Virus record (IMG/VR): IMGVR_UViG_3300009481_000075
Location: 1 to 27,843 of that record
Source: a virus
Direction: 5' to 3' (one strand)
DNA: 27,843 nt
The position numbers and the translations under genes were made by a program. The notes beneath the pieces were generated by a model. That model had not been told where the DNA came from, made no database searches, and saw only the letters and a list, made by a program, of their open reading frames with translations. Numbering within the stretch: the stretch's first letter is position 1; each line of letters begins with the position of its first letter. Of the stretch, positions 14,226-21,310 are shown one piece after another.

Positions 14226-15923
14226 ATGGCTGACCCTGTAATACCAGAAGATATAGCATATACTATTATGACAGGTTATTACCCTGAGATAGCTTCAAGG
14301 TTAGAGTATGGTGGTAAGAAAACGGGTAAAGGACGAGTAGGCGCTAAGAATGTAAGAAAGCGTGGGTTTTCTGAATCTTCAGTGGCAAGAGAAAAGGTAA
14401 GTATGATGGACGAAGCTATGAAGCAGGCTATGTCTATGAACCCCGAACTTTTTGACCCTACTGGTTTAACATCGTTAAAAAATATTGGATTTGATGCCGA
14501 AACAGAAAAATTTAAATACAAGTTTATGGGTGGTAGTGAACATTATAAGTTGTATGGTGACCAAGTGTGGTTTATGGCAGGTGTAAGAGATAAAAAAGAA
14601 ATGGTTACCGATTTTTTACAAGATACCAATAAAATGGGAGTTCAATATCAACAGATATATAAAGATGCACAACCACACATGATTAAAGAAGCTGTGGCTT
14701 TCGCTGAAAGGGTTTTTGACGCAGCTTGGGATACGGCCAAAATTCAAGAACACATTGATGGTGCGTCTATTGATTCAGCAGAAGAGATAGGTTTTTCAGA
14801 TGGAGATTATGATTGGATGACAGTGGATGAAGCTGTTAAACGAGGGTATCTACAAAAACGCTCTGAATATTCTAAAGCCAATGAAAGAGATTTAGTTAAG
14901 TATAACAGAACAACCAAAGAAATCGAAGCTACCGCTGATGTAACAGAAATGAGCATAGCACAACATGGACAACATGGTATAATCGAACCACCTAAAGAAT
15001 TAAAAGATGCTATTAAAAATATAGAAAAGGGAGATGAAGCTCCTAACAAAGCAGCATTAAAACAACAAGTTATTAGTCTATACACCAAACAAATTGAAAA
15101 CGATTATAACCCAATGATAAAAAGATTGAAACATATAGCGGGTTTAGGTCATAATGTAAAAAAGGTAAAAAAACCATGGGATAAAGTACTTAAAGCAGTA
15201 TCCTCTAAGAAAAGTGGAAAGGCAGGTGCACCAGATATAGCAAAGGCCGTAGGTGTAACTATGAATAAGTATCATTTTTTAGATACGATAGATAAATCCA
15301 GAGACCAAACAACAGTTGAATTTATAGCACACATGTTAGGAACATTAAACAAAAAAACAAACGTTAATTTTGCACAAGGGCACAGAGTAGCTACTTTACC
15401 AAGTGGTAGAAAGATATATGCATCTGTACCTTTAAAAACTAGCCCTAGCACTTTATTATTTTTAAAAGGACCTCTTGCAAGAACAAGAATTATTGAAGGA
15501 GCTTCTTACAGTACAGCTATACATTATGGTCAATCTCAAGCAGGTTTAGAAAAAGGAAAGGCAACAAGTAGGTCTGCAAAACACGCATATACAAGGTCTA
15601 AGACAGGAACAACCAATACAGTGGCTAACACTAACGCTGGCAGCGCTAATGCAAATATGAATTTAAGAAAAGGATTATTACCAGCCACATCAGTTAGTAT
15701 ACCAGCAGGTGAAAAATTAACTAAAGAACTCAATAAGTTAATACAAGGAGTTGGAACGGCTGGATTAACTATTAAAAAAATAGGAGCATCTTCAGATATG
15801 CTCAAAAAACAAACATATGGTATGAAGAGAGGTAAATTGAAATATGGAGCAGGAAATGCAGCTACAGCTGGATTTTGGGCTTTACCTTATATTGGAGTGA
15901 TGCAAAGTGAATTCGAAGAGTAG
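14226..15923 (+). CDS. Unrecognised basic virion-region protein of 565 residues
   Basis: No family is recognised. The N-terminal 60 residues include a basic patch (GGKKTGKGRVGAKNVRKRG). The middle is helical (AVAFAERVFDAAWDTAKIQ; ALKQQVISLYTKQIENDYN). Residues about 315-345 are strongly basic (KKVKKPWDKVLKAVSSKKSGK). Residues about 385-425 look beta-rich (HRVATLPSGRKIYASVPLKT). A second Ala/Gly/Thr-rich stretch follows (SRSAKHAYTRSKTGTTNT). There is no membrane segment or signal peptide. It lies between the terminator-like and tail tube genes and ends just 11 bases before the next promoter copy, so it is the last gene of its unit. Its basic surface suggests contact with DNA or with acidic fibres, perhaps as an internal or neck protein, but this is a guess. 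GGAG precedes the start by 6 bases. Confidence 0.6.
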   Translation: MADPVIPEDIAYTIMTGYYPEIASRLEYGGKKTGKGRVGAKNVRKRGFSESSVAREKVSMMDEAMKQAMSMNPELFDPTGLTSLKNIGFDAETEKFKYKFMGGSEHYKLYGDQVWFMAGVRDKKEMVTDFLQDTNKMGVQYQQIYKDAQPHMIKEAVAFAERVFDAAWDTAKIQEHIDGASIDSAEEIGFSDGDYDWMTVDEAVKRGYLQKRSEYSKANERDLVKYNRTTKEIEATADVTEMSIAQHGQHGIIEPPKELKDAIKNIEKGDEAPNKAALKQQVISLYTKQIENDYNPMIKRLKHIAGLGHNVKKVKKPWDKVLKAVSSKKSGKAGAPDIAKAVGVTMNKYHFLDTIDKSRDQTTVEFIAHMLGTLNKKTNVNFAQGHRVATLPSGRKIYASVPLKTSPSTLLFLKGPLARTRIIEGASYSTAIHYGQSQAGLEKGKATSRSAKHAYTRSKTGTTNTVANTNAGSANANMNLRKGLLPATSVSIPAGEKLTKELNKLIQGVGTAGLTIKKIGASSDMLKKQTYGMKRGKLKYGAGNAATAGFWALPYIGVMQSEFEE

Positions 15924-15933
15924 AATTGATAAA

Positions 15934-15955
15934 ATGAGCGAAAGCTTTATATACT
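15934..15955 (+). promoter_or_regulatory. Archaeal-type BRE/TATA promoter for the tail genes (copy 2 of the 22-bp repeat)
   Basis: This is an exact copy of the sequence at 279-300, with GAGCGAAAGCTTTATATACT at 15936-15955. The TATA box TTTATATA (15946-15953) predicts a transcription start near 15976, giving a leader of about 60 bases before the tail tube ATG at 16035. Sequence on either side is unrelated to copy 1, so only the promoter is shared. Confidence 0.72.
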
Positions 15956-15973
15956 AACAGTATATAAGTAATC

Positions 15974-16012
15974 TAAGCGTTAAAGGCATACTAGTAATTG
16001 CTTTAGCGTTTA
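15974..16012 (+). other. Stem-loop at the predicted 5' end of the tail-tube message
   Basis: TAAGCGTTAAAG (15974-15985) pairs with CTTTAGCGTTTA (16001-16012): 12 consecutive pairs in RNA, two of them G-U wobbles, with a 15-base loop. The left arm begins at about the predicted transcription start, so the message may begin with this hairpin. A 5'-terminal stem can protect messages from decay. The GGAG site at 16020-16023 lies downstream and stays free. Confidence 0.55.
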
Positions 16013-16034
16013 AACCAATTGGAGAACAATAAAT

Positions 16035-16580
16035 ATGGCATATTATTTAGGAAGAGATGTTTCGGTGTTCATTCGGTCTGAAGACAACGTAGGTGCTTTA
16101 CCTGCTGGAACCATAGACCACACTGGCAGTGGAACAAACGCAGTAGAATTCTCAGATAAGACCAGTAACAGCAATACAGGTGTACAGGTAACAGACTTAA
16201 CAGGGGTAGACCTTGGTATAGGAGTTATGGATGAAGATATCACCTATATTGGAAGTAAAACAGTCTTAAAAGCTGAGATTAAGAAAGAAACAACGATAGC
16301 ATTAACTCGCAAGAAATCAAGCAATTGTTGGGACGTTGTATTCAACAACGCAAGATTCGGAACCACGAGTACCGCAGCAATAGCAAATGCAGCTGGAGAA
16401 CCAACTGTAACAACAGGAACAAGTTTTGGATATGAAGTTAAAGTAGTTTTAGCATCAACAGAATCTATAACTGTCCCTAACATGCAGATAACTGGACACA
16501 CAGTTACATTGAATGCAGACGGCACAACCGAAGAAACTTTAGAGTTAATAAGTCACGAAGACCCAACAGTAGCAGCTTAA
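16035..16580 (+). CDS. Major tail tube protein 1
   Basis: This 181-residue protein is the probable main building block of the tail tube. It begins MAYYLGRDVSVFIRSED, a strand-rich start resembling known tube proteins, and contains the core DLTGVDLGIGVMDEDITYIG (from residue 54), VLKAEIKKETTIALTRKKSS and, near the end, GHTVTLNADGTTEETLELIS. Alternating strands with a helical stretch fit the tube-protein beta-sandwich fold. The same core recurs in the next gene, so the pair arose by duplication. The position before tail assembly chaperones and a tape measure gene is the classic place for tube genes. AATTGGAGAAC provides a Shine-Dalgarno 11 bases upstream. This is the first gene after promoter copy 2, in line with a need for high copy number. 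Confidence 0.8.
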   Translation: MAYYLGRDVSVFIRSEDNVGALPAGTIDHTGSGTNAVEFSDKTSNSNTGVQVTDLTGVDLGIGVMDEDITYIGSKTVLKAEIKKETTIALTRKKSSNCWDVVFNNARFGTTSTAAIANAAGEPTVTTGTSFGYEVKVVLASTESITVPNMQITGHTVTLNADGTTEETLELISHEDPTVAA

Positions 16581-16592
16581 GGAGATTAATAT

Positions 16593-17762
16593 ATGGTATA
16601 TTATCTTGGAAAGGATGTTAAGGTTTATATAACTACCGAATCAGACGATGCTCAAGTTAATGTAGCTTCTAATGCAGTATCAGCAATTAGTGCTGGTGGA
16701 AGTGAAGCAGCTGCAACCGCAGCAATGGCTTGTGTTGATGGAGATTTAAATACAGCAAACCAATTCACTGAAGGCGAACATATTGTAATGACTTCCACAG
16801 ATGGTACAAAAAGAGTATATGTACTTGTAGATGGTTCAGAGTCTGGAGCTCCAGCTACTGGAACAGTTCTAGCATCAGGTGATGACACTGGTGCTGGCAC
16901 TTTATCTAGTACTACAGCAGCTAAAGGTACTTGTGTCGCTGTTTTAAATAATTTAAATACGCACAATCAGGCTACAGTATTAAATGAATTCAGAGCAGCT
17001 GTTTTACACGCTAACGGACACAATGGTAAAATAACAGCATCTGCGGCTTTAACTGCTGCCGATGGTGCTCAAACAATCACTTATACACAAGCTGTAGCAG
17101 GTGATAAAGGTAACAAAACCACATCAGTAACTACAAACCCACAAATTACTTGTGCTAACTTTACTGGTGGAGAACTTGACCCTGATTTTGTAGCAGGACA
17201 AACATTTGCTGATAATTTAGATGCTGACCCATTACCTACTGCTTTAGCAGACTTAACAGGTGTTGATTTAAGTATAGGAGTTATGGATGAAGATATTACT
17301 TATGTAGGTAGTAAAACAGTCCTTAAGGCAGAAATTAAAAAAGAGACTTCAGTTACACTAACAAGGAAAAAATCTAACAATGTTTGGGATGTAGTATATA
17401 ATGGTCCTACAGCAGCTAATGAAGGTTATACAGGCTCAGCAGCAGAAACTGGTTCCTATGGGGCCCGATGGGGTGTCATAGAGGGAGCAGAAGATGTATG
17501 GTATATAAACAATGGTTTAGTTGAACCAAAGAGTGTTTTAGATTCAGATGGAACAAATGTTACATTTGGATATAGAGTTCATATTGAAATGAATGGAGAC
17601 ACAGATACAGTATTCTCAATACCAGCTTGTCAATTAGTAGCACACACAGTTACATTAAATGCCGATGGAACTACAGAAGAGACATGTGAACTTATGAGTC
17701 ACGTTGAACCTAAAGTAACCAATGGATTAAGTTTTACTCCGCTAACAGCAGCGGATATGTAA
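16593..17762 (+). CDS. Tail tube protein 2, a paralog with inserted domains
   Basis: This 389-residue protein starts MVYYLGKDVKVYITTESDD and from residue 220 carries the same core as tube protein 1 (DLTGVDLSIGVMDEDITYVG, VLKAEIKKETSVTLTRKKSN, AHTVTLNADGTTEETCELMS). Between them, residues about 64-195 form an extra domain (GTKRVYVLVDG, RAAVLHANGHNGKITASAAL, TQAVAGDKGNKTTSVTTNP, ending NFTGGE), a module I recognise from marine phage structural proteins. A further segment of about 45 residues (around 270-315) is also absent from tube 1. It is probably incorporated into the tube with the extra domain exposed, as with the long tube form of phage SPP1, which is made by a frameshift. AAGGAG lies 7 bases before the TATATATGG start, 12 bases after tube gene 1. 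A bulged hairpin follows. Confidence 0.75.
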   Translation: MVYYLGKDVKVYITTESDDAQVNVASNAVSAISAGGSEAAATAAMACVDGDLNTANQFTEGEHIVMTSTDGTKRVYVLVDGSESGAPATGTVLASGDDTGAGTLSSTTAAKGTCVAVLNNLNTHNQATVLNEFRAAVLHANGHNGKITASAALTAADGAQTITYTQAVAGDKGNKTTSVTTNPQITCANFTGGELDPDFVAGQTFADNLDADPLPTALADLTGVDLSIGVMDEDITYVGSKTVLKAEIKKETSVTLTRKKSNNVWDVVYNGPTAANEGYTGSAAETGSYGARWGVIEGAEDVWYINNGLVEPKSVLDSDGTNVTFGYRVHIEMNGDTDTVFSIPACQLVAHTVTLNADGTTEETCELMSHVEPKVTNGLSFTPLTAADM

Positions 17763-17763
17763 G

Positions 17764-17789
17764 TTTAAACACGCTTTAAGCGTTTTAAA
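17764..17789 (+). other. Bulged stem-loop after the tail tube genes
   Basis: TTTAAACACGC (17764-17774) pairs with GCGTTTTAAA (17780-17789): 10 base pairs with one bulged C at 17770 and a TTTAA loop. It ends directly before the Shine-Dalgarno GGAAAG (17791-17796) of the next gene. Together with the hairpin upstream of tube 1 it brackets the tube cassette, and both contain TAAGCGTT. It may lower expression of the chaperone genes or protect the upstream message. Confidence 0.5.
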
Positions 17790-17801
17790 AGGAAAGAAAT
17801 T

Positions 17802-18161
17802 ATGACAGAAGAAAAAGAAATGTGGACAATAGAAGAGTTGGTCGGAATGACCGAACAAGTCCAGTCGAAAGAAGTATTATGGGCCGGTAAAGGTCTAAAT
17901 ATACAATGGTGTGAATTAACAGAAGAAGAAGAGCCTAAAATGGCCCTTCCTGACGACAGTGCACCGCAAGAAGAACAAACTGAATACTATAAGAAGATAG
18001 CAGCAGAAAGAGTACTTTGTATGATTATGAAGGCAAATGAAAAGTCACCCGAAACAGCAGTGATAGACAGTGACAATTATATGTCTCTTCCTACAACTCT
18101 ACGTTGGCAAATATCAAGTTTAGTATTAGGACAAACTAACGAAAATTTTACAACTGGATGA
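17802..18161 (+). CDS. Tail assembly chaperone, upstream product (lambda gpG-like)
   Basis: This 119-residue acidic, mainly helical protein lies between the tail tube and tape measure genes, the standard place for the chaperone that coats and folds the tape measure. It begins MTEEKEMWTIEELVGMTEQV, with an aromatic strand around residues 24-38 (EVLWAGKGLNIQWCELTE), an acidic linker (EEEEPKMALPDDSAPQEEQ) and a helix (ARYYKKIAAERVLCMIMKA-like region, actual YYKKIAAERVLCMIMKANEK). The last codons hold a slippery heptamer that can shift ribosomes into the next frame and fuse it to the downstream product, as in lambda G/GT (separate entry). Start: ATG at 17802 with GGAAAG 5 bases upstream. No sequence family can be confirmed without a search; context and the frameshift signal support the call. 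Confidence 0.7.
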   Translation: MTEEKEMWTIEELVGMTEQVQSKEVLWAGKGLNIQWCELTEEEEPKMALPDDSAPQEEQTEYYKKIAAERVLCMIMKANEKSPETAVIDSDNYMSLPTTLRWQISSLVLGQTNENFTTG

Positions 18162-18182
18162 GTACCGCACCCGATGCGGTGT
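18143..18182 (+). promoter_or_regulatory. Probable programmed -1 ribosomal frameshift site (slippery heptamer plus hairpin)
   Basis: A AAT TTT at 18143-18149 is in the 0 frame, as X XXY YYZ, three codons before the TGA at 18159-18161. Slippage by -1 continues as F-Y-N-W-M into the second chaperone frame with no stop, giving a 217-residue fusion. ACCGCA (18164-18169) and TGCGGT (18175-18180) form a GC-rich stem with a 5-base loop, plus two possible G-U pairs, starting 12-14 bases after the heptamer. The spacer is longer than usual. Confidence 0.65.
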
Positions 18183-18454
18183 ACGTAATCATCCCTTGTA
18201 TGAAAGAACTCGGAATGAGTTGGAGCGAAATAAAAAGAACTCCTAGAGGCGAACTTTTAGGTTTATTAGCAGCGATGAGTAATTATAATATATTACATTC
18301 ATTTGATGGTTATACACCAGATGAAATATCAGATATGGCAAAAAACAAACCGCAAGTTAGAAGTCAATATAATGATTGTATGGATTTAAAAGCCAAATAT
18401 GAAATAAGAAGTGGACAGAAAAGAAAGATAGTTTCCTTTGGGGAATTAGTATAA
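18158..18454 (+). CDS. Tail assembly chaperone, downstream part (lambda gpT-like)
   Basis: This 98-residue stretch is in the -1 frame relative to the upstream chaperone and overlaps it by ATGA (18158-18161). It can be made either as a -1 frameshift fusion or by restart at its own ATG. It contains ELGMSWSEIKRTPRGELLGLLAAMSNYN, a W..I..tP..El..Ll pattern typical of the C-terminal parts of tail chaperone fusions, followed by helical YTPDEISDMAKNKPQVRSQYN and KAKYEIRSGQKRKIVSFGEL. In lambda the fused form binds the tape measure and recruits tube subunits through the T part. There is no Shine-Dalgarno immediately upstream; GGATG is within the overlap. The tape measure gene follows 9 bases later, fitting the order G-GT-H. 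I favour the fusion, but the free form is not excluded. Confidence 0.7.
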   Translation: MSTAPDAVYVIIPCMKELGMSWSEIKRTPRGELLGLLAAMSNYNILHSFDGYTPDEISDMAKNKPQVRSQYNDCMDLKAKYEIRSGQKRKIVSFGELV

Positions 18455-18463
18455 GGATTTAAA

Positions 18464-21310
18464 ATGGGACGCTCAGATTATTTAGTGCAGGCAGGTGTAG
18501 GTTTCGATATAGACCGAGGCTCAAGTAAAAAAGCCATAGGTATATTCGAAGGATTAGCGGAAGCTTTAAACACCGTAGCAACTAGAAAATCTAAAGAAGC
18601 GTTTGACCAAACACAAAAAGATTATGAATCCACAATGTCTGATATTAAGGAAATTAATAAACAGGCAGATAAAGATTTAGTTGATGGAGCTAAAGCTTCA
18701 ACAAAAGCTACTCAAAAAGCTTTACAAGATTCTATGTTGGTTGACCCTGCTAAGGCATCTGCTAAAGCAATTAAGGCAGCTGGCGGGGAAGAAGATTATG
18801 CTAAAAAATATAACGCACAATTAGGTGGGATGTCTAAGTCTTATGCAAAATATGTAAAAGAGGCTGAGGCTCTTGGTATAAAGGTAACAAAAGCAGAAAA
18901 GGGTTTTGGTACTGGTAAATCTCTCCAATCTTTCCAAGAAAAATACGATAAGAAATCTGGAAAGATGGTTCGTCGAACTGCTGAAGAACGTAAGAGATTA
19001 ATTAAGTTAACCGAAAGGATGCTTAAAGATGAAAAGCAAAAGCTTAAACTGATGGATGAATCCGCCGAAGGGTATGCGCAACAAAAAGCTGAAGTAGATG
19101 CTTTAAGTGGGCAACTACAAGCACAAGCAAATTTACATGAAGACCTTTTTCAACAAGAAAAGAAAAACGATAAGGTAAGAAAGAAAAGCGCAGAGAAAGA
19201 ACGAAAAGCTGAAAAGAAAAAGATAAAAGCTCAAAAACGTATAGTTATGGGTCTTAAAGAAGTAGGTAGGGCTACTAAGAAAGTAGGACAGTTGACAGCA
19301 GCAGCTGCTAGTAAGATTAAAGGTGGATTACAGAATGCATTTGTCATTGGAACTGCCGCAGCATCTGCATTCTTTTACAAGATGTCCCCAGTTAATGACG
19401 CTGTACAAGAGTTTGAAAAAACTGTTATTAATGCTAATTCTGTTTTTAATGTAACTAAAGATGAATTATTTGATGTAAGTGACTCAATGGTTAACTTTTC
19501 TCTTAAATATGGTGTTGCCACCCAAGATATGGCTACTGGTCTTTATCAGTTGGCTTCTGCGGGGTTAACGGCAGCTGAATCGCAAGAGGTTCTTCAACAC
19601 ACTATGAAGTTAGCTATGGCAACTCAGGGTGACCACAACACTTTAGCCAAGTTAACAGTTCAGACCATTATGGGTTTCGGTATGGAGATGGACCAAGCAG
19701 GAGAACTTACAGATAAGTTTGCACATACAATTCAAAAATCTCTGGTAGAATGGCAAGATTTAGCAAGTTCTGTTAAGTTTGCTATGCCTTTCTTTACAGC
19801 TACAGGACAAAGTATAGAGCAATTACTTGGTGGTATTGAAGTTCTTTCTAACCGTGCTTTAGAAGCAGGTATAGCAGGACGTGGTTTACGACAGGCGTTA
19901 GCACAGTTTGCAAAACACGCTAGTGACAATGAATCAGCTTTAGCCAAACTTGGTGTAACAATTATGGACACTGAAGGTAACATGAGAGATTTATCTGATA
20001 TAGCAATGGATGCTAAACAAGCCTTTGGTGATGTTACTGACTTAGAAGCTTTAACTGCTATGTTAGAAGATATGAACGTCAGAGGTGCAACTGCGTTTGC
20101 TTTACTTGTTCAGAACGCTGATGAATATGGAGCAGCAGTTAAAGATTTAGCTAACTCAGCTGGTGAAGCTACTCAAATGGCTGACATACAGCAAGAATCA
20201 TTGGCTTTACAAATACAACGTGTTAAAAACGCTCTAATGGCTCCGTTTTTGCTATCGGACGAGGTAGGCAGAGCTAATAATACTCTTAACGAATTTACTC
20301 ACCAAATCAAGCTGTTAACAGATGAGTTTGTAGGCTTTTTCATTGAAGAGCTACCTGATGGTACAATGAAGCTTAATGAGAATGGTGACATGATTAAAGA
20401 TTTTGTTATAGAAGCATTAAAAGAGCTTATGTCAATATTCAAAAAGCTAAAGAAAATATTTTTAGAATCAGATAGTGGTCTAGAAAATATGACTAAATTA
20501 CTACATCTTGCTTTAGTTCCATTGAATTTAATGCTTGATATCTTAGAAGTGATGCCAGATGGATTCCTTAAATGGATGGTATATCTTAAACTGTTAGGTG
20601 GTATAATGCCTATAACAACTTTATTTACTATAGCTCAGACAATATCCCAAACACTATTAAATATTTCAATGATGAAAGGTGGAGAGGTAGCATTAGAATA
20701 TGCTGCTACTATGAAATTAGTAGGTGTGGCTGCATTAAAAGCTACGGGAGCATTGCTTGGATTTTTCGTGCTAGGAATGGCATTCTCTGGAGCTAATGGT
20801 CCTTTAAAAGCTTTAATAGTTTTGTTAGCTGCGGCTACTGGAGCTTGGATAGGTTATGGTATAGCAGCTTCTTTTGCAACAGATGCTAAAAAGGGTATTG
20901 GAGCACCAGCAGCAATAACAGCAATGGCGGCAGGAGCAGTATTAGCAGCAGGTATTTTACAATTAGGTTCTTACTTTGGTACTCAGATGAGCAAACAAGT
21001 AACCGCAGGAGTAGAAGCAGGTGGTTCAGAAGTTGGTGAAGTAAGTAGAGGTGAGGGTCAAATGTATGATATGGGTGGTACGTTTATGCCAAGGTCGTAT
21101 GACACAGGCGGTCCTACTACAGAACATGGCATGGCTGTATTACAAAAAGGAGAGACAATTACTTCTAGAACACAAAATATGTTGGGTGGTGGAGGCATAA
21201 CTTTAAATATGGGCGATGTTAATGTCCAAGATGGAGAAGACTTCGCTGAAAGAGTTGCACAAGCTTTACCAGCAGCATTAAGAAGAGTAGATGACGAGGG
21301 TGGTTTATAA
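18464..21310 (+). CDS. Tape measure protein
   Basis: This 948-residue protein sets tail length and goes into the host with the DNA. Residues 1-290 are charged and helical with coiled-coil stretches (KEINKQADKDLVDGAKASTK, KKSAEKERKAEKKKIKAQKR). Residues about 315-525 match the TP901-type tape measure core: FEKTVINANSVFNVTKDELFD, YQLASAGLTAAESQEVL, VQTIMGFGM and GIAGRGLRQALAQFAKHASDN. Hydrophobic segments lie at about 759-780 (ALLGFFVLGMAFSG), 781-805 (LIVLLAAATGAWIGYGIAA) and 816-839, plausibly the membrane-crossing part. The C-terminus has the Gly-rich GGTFMPRSYDTGGPTTEHGM, typical of these proteins. If tail length scales at about 1.5 Å per residue, the tail would be near 140 nm, so a long-tailed siphovirus form is likely. 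Start ATG 18464 has AAGGA upstream; the stop overlaps the next start by one base. Confidence 0.9.
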   Translation: MGRSDYLVQAGVGFDIDRGSSKKAIGIFEGLAEALNTVATRKSKEAFDQTQKDYESTMSDIKEINKQADKDLVDGAKASTKATQKALQDSMLVDPAKASAKAIKAAGGEEDYAKKYNAQLGGMSKSYAKYVKEAEALGIKVTKAEKGFGTGKSLQSFQEKYDKKSGKMVRRTAEERKRLIKLTERMLKDEKQKLKLMDESAEGYAQQKAEVDALSGQLQAQANLHEDLFQQEKKNDKVRKKSAEKERKAEKKKIKAQKRIVMGLKEVGRATKKVGQLTAAAASKIKGGLQNAFVIGTAAASAFFYKMSPVNDAVQEFEKTVINANSVFNVTKDELFDVSDSMVNFSLKYGVATQDMATGLYQLASAGLTAAESQEVLQHTMKLAMATQGDHNTLAKLTVQTIMGFGMEMDQAGELTDKFAHTIQKSLVEWQDLASSVKFAMPFFTATGQSIEQLLGGIEVLSNRALEAGIAGRGLRQALAQFAKHASDNESALAKLGVTIMDTEGNMRDLSDIAMDAKQAFGDVTDLEALTAMLEDMNVRGATAFALLVQNADEYGAAVKDLANSAGEATQMADIQQESLALQIQRVKNALMAPFLLSDEVGRANNTLNEFTHQIKLLTDEFVGFFIEELPDGTMKLNENGDMIKDFVIEALKELMSIFKKLKKIFLESDSGLENMTKLLHLALVPLNLMLDILEVMPDGFLKWMVYLKLLGGIMPITTLFTIAQTISQTLLNISMMKGGEVALEYAATMKLVGVAALKATGALLGFFVLGMAFSGANGPLKALIVLLAAATGAWIGYGIAASFATDAKKGIGAPAAITAMAAGAVLAAGILQLGSYFGTQMSKQVTAGVEAGGSEVGEVSRGEGQMYDMGGTFMPRSYDTGGPTTEHGMAVLQKGETITSRTQNMLGGGGITLNMGDVNVQDGEDFAERVAQALPAALRRVDDEGGL

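Noticed and set aside
279-15955. 22-bp exact repeat as an attachment or recombination site
   Set aside because: The copies have promoter-like content, lie just before gene starts, and a third diverged copy serves another gene block. A promoter explains them better.
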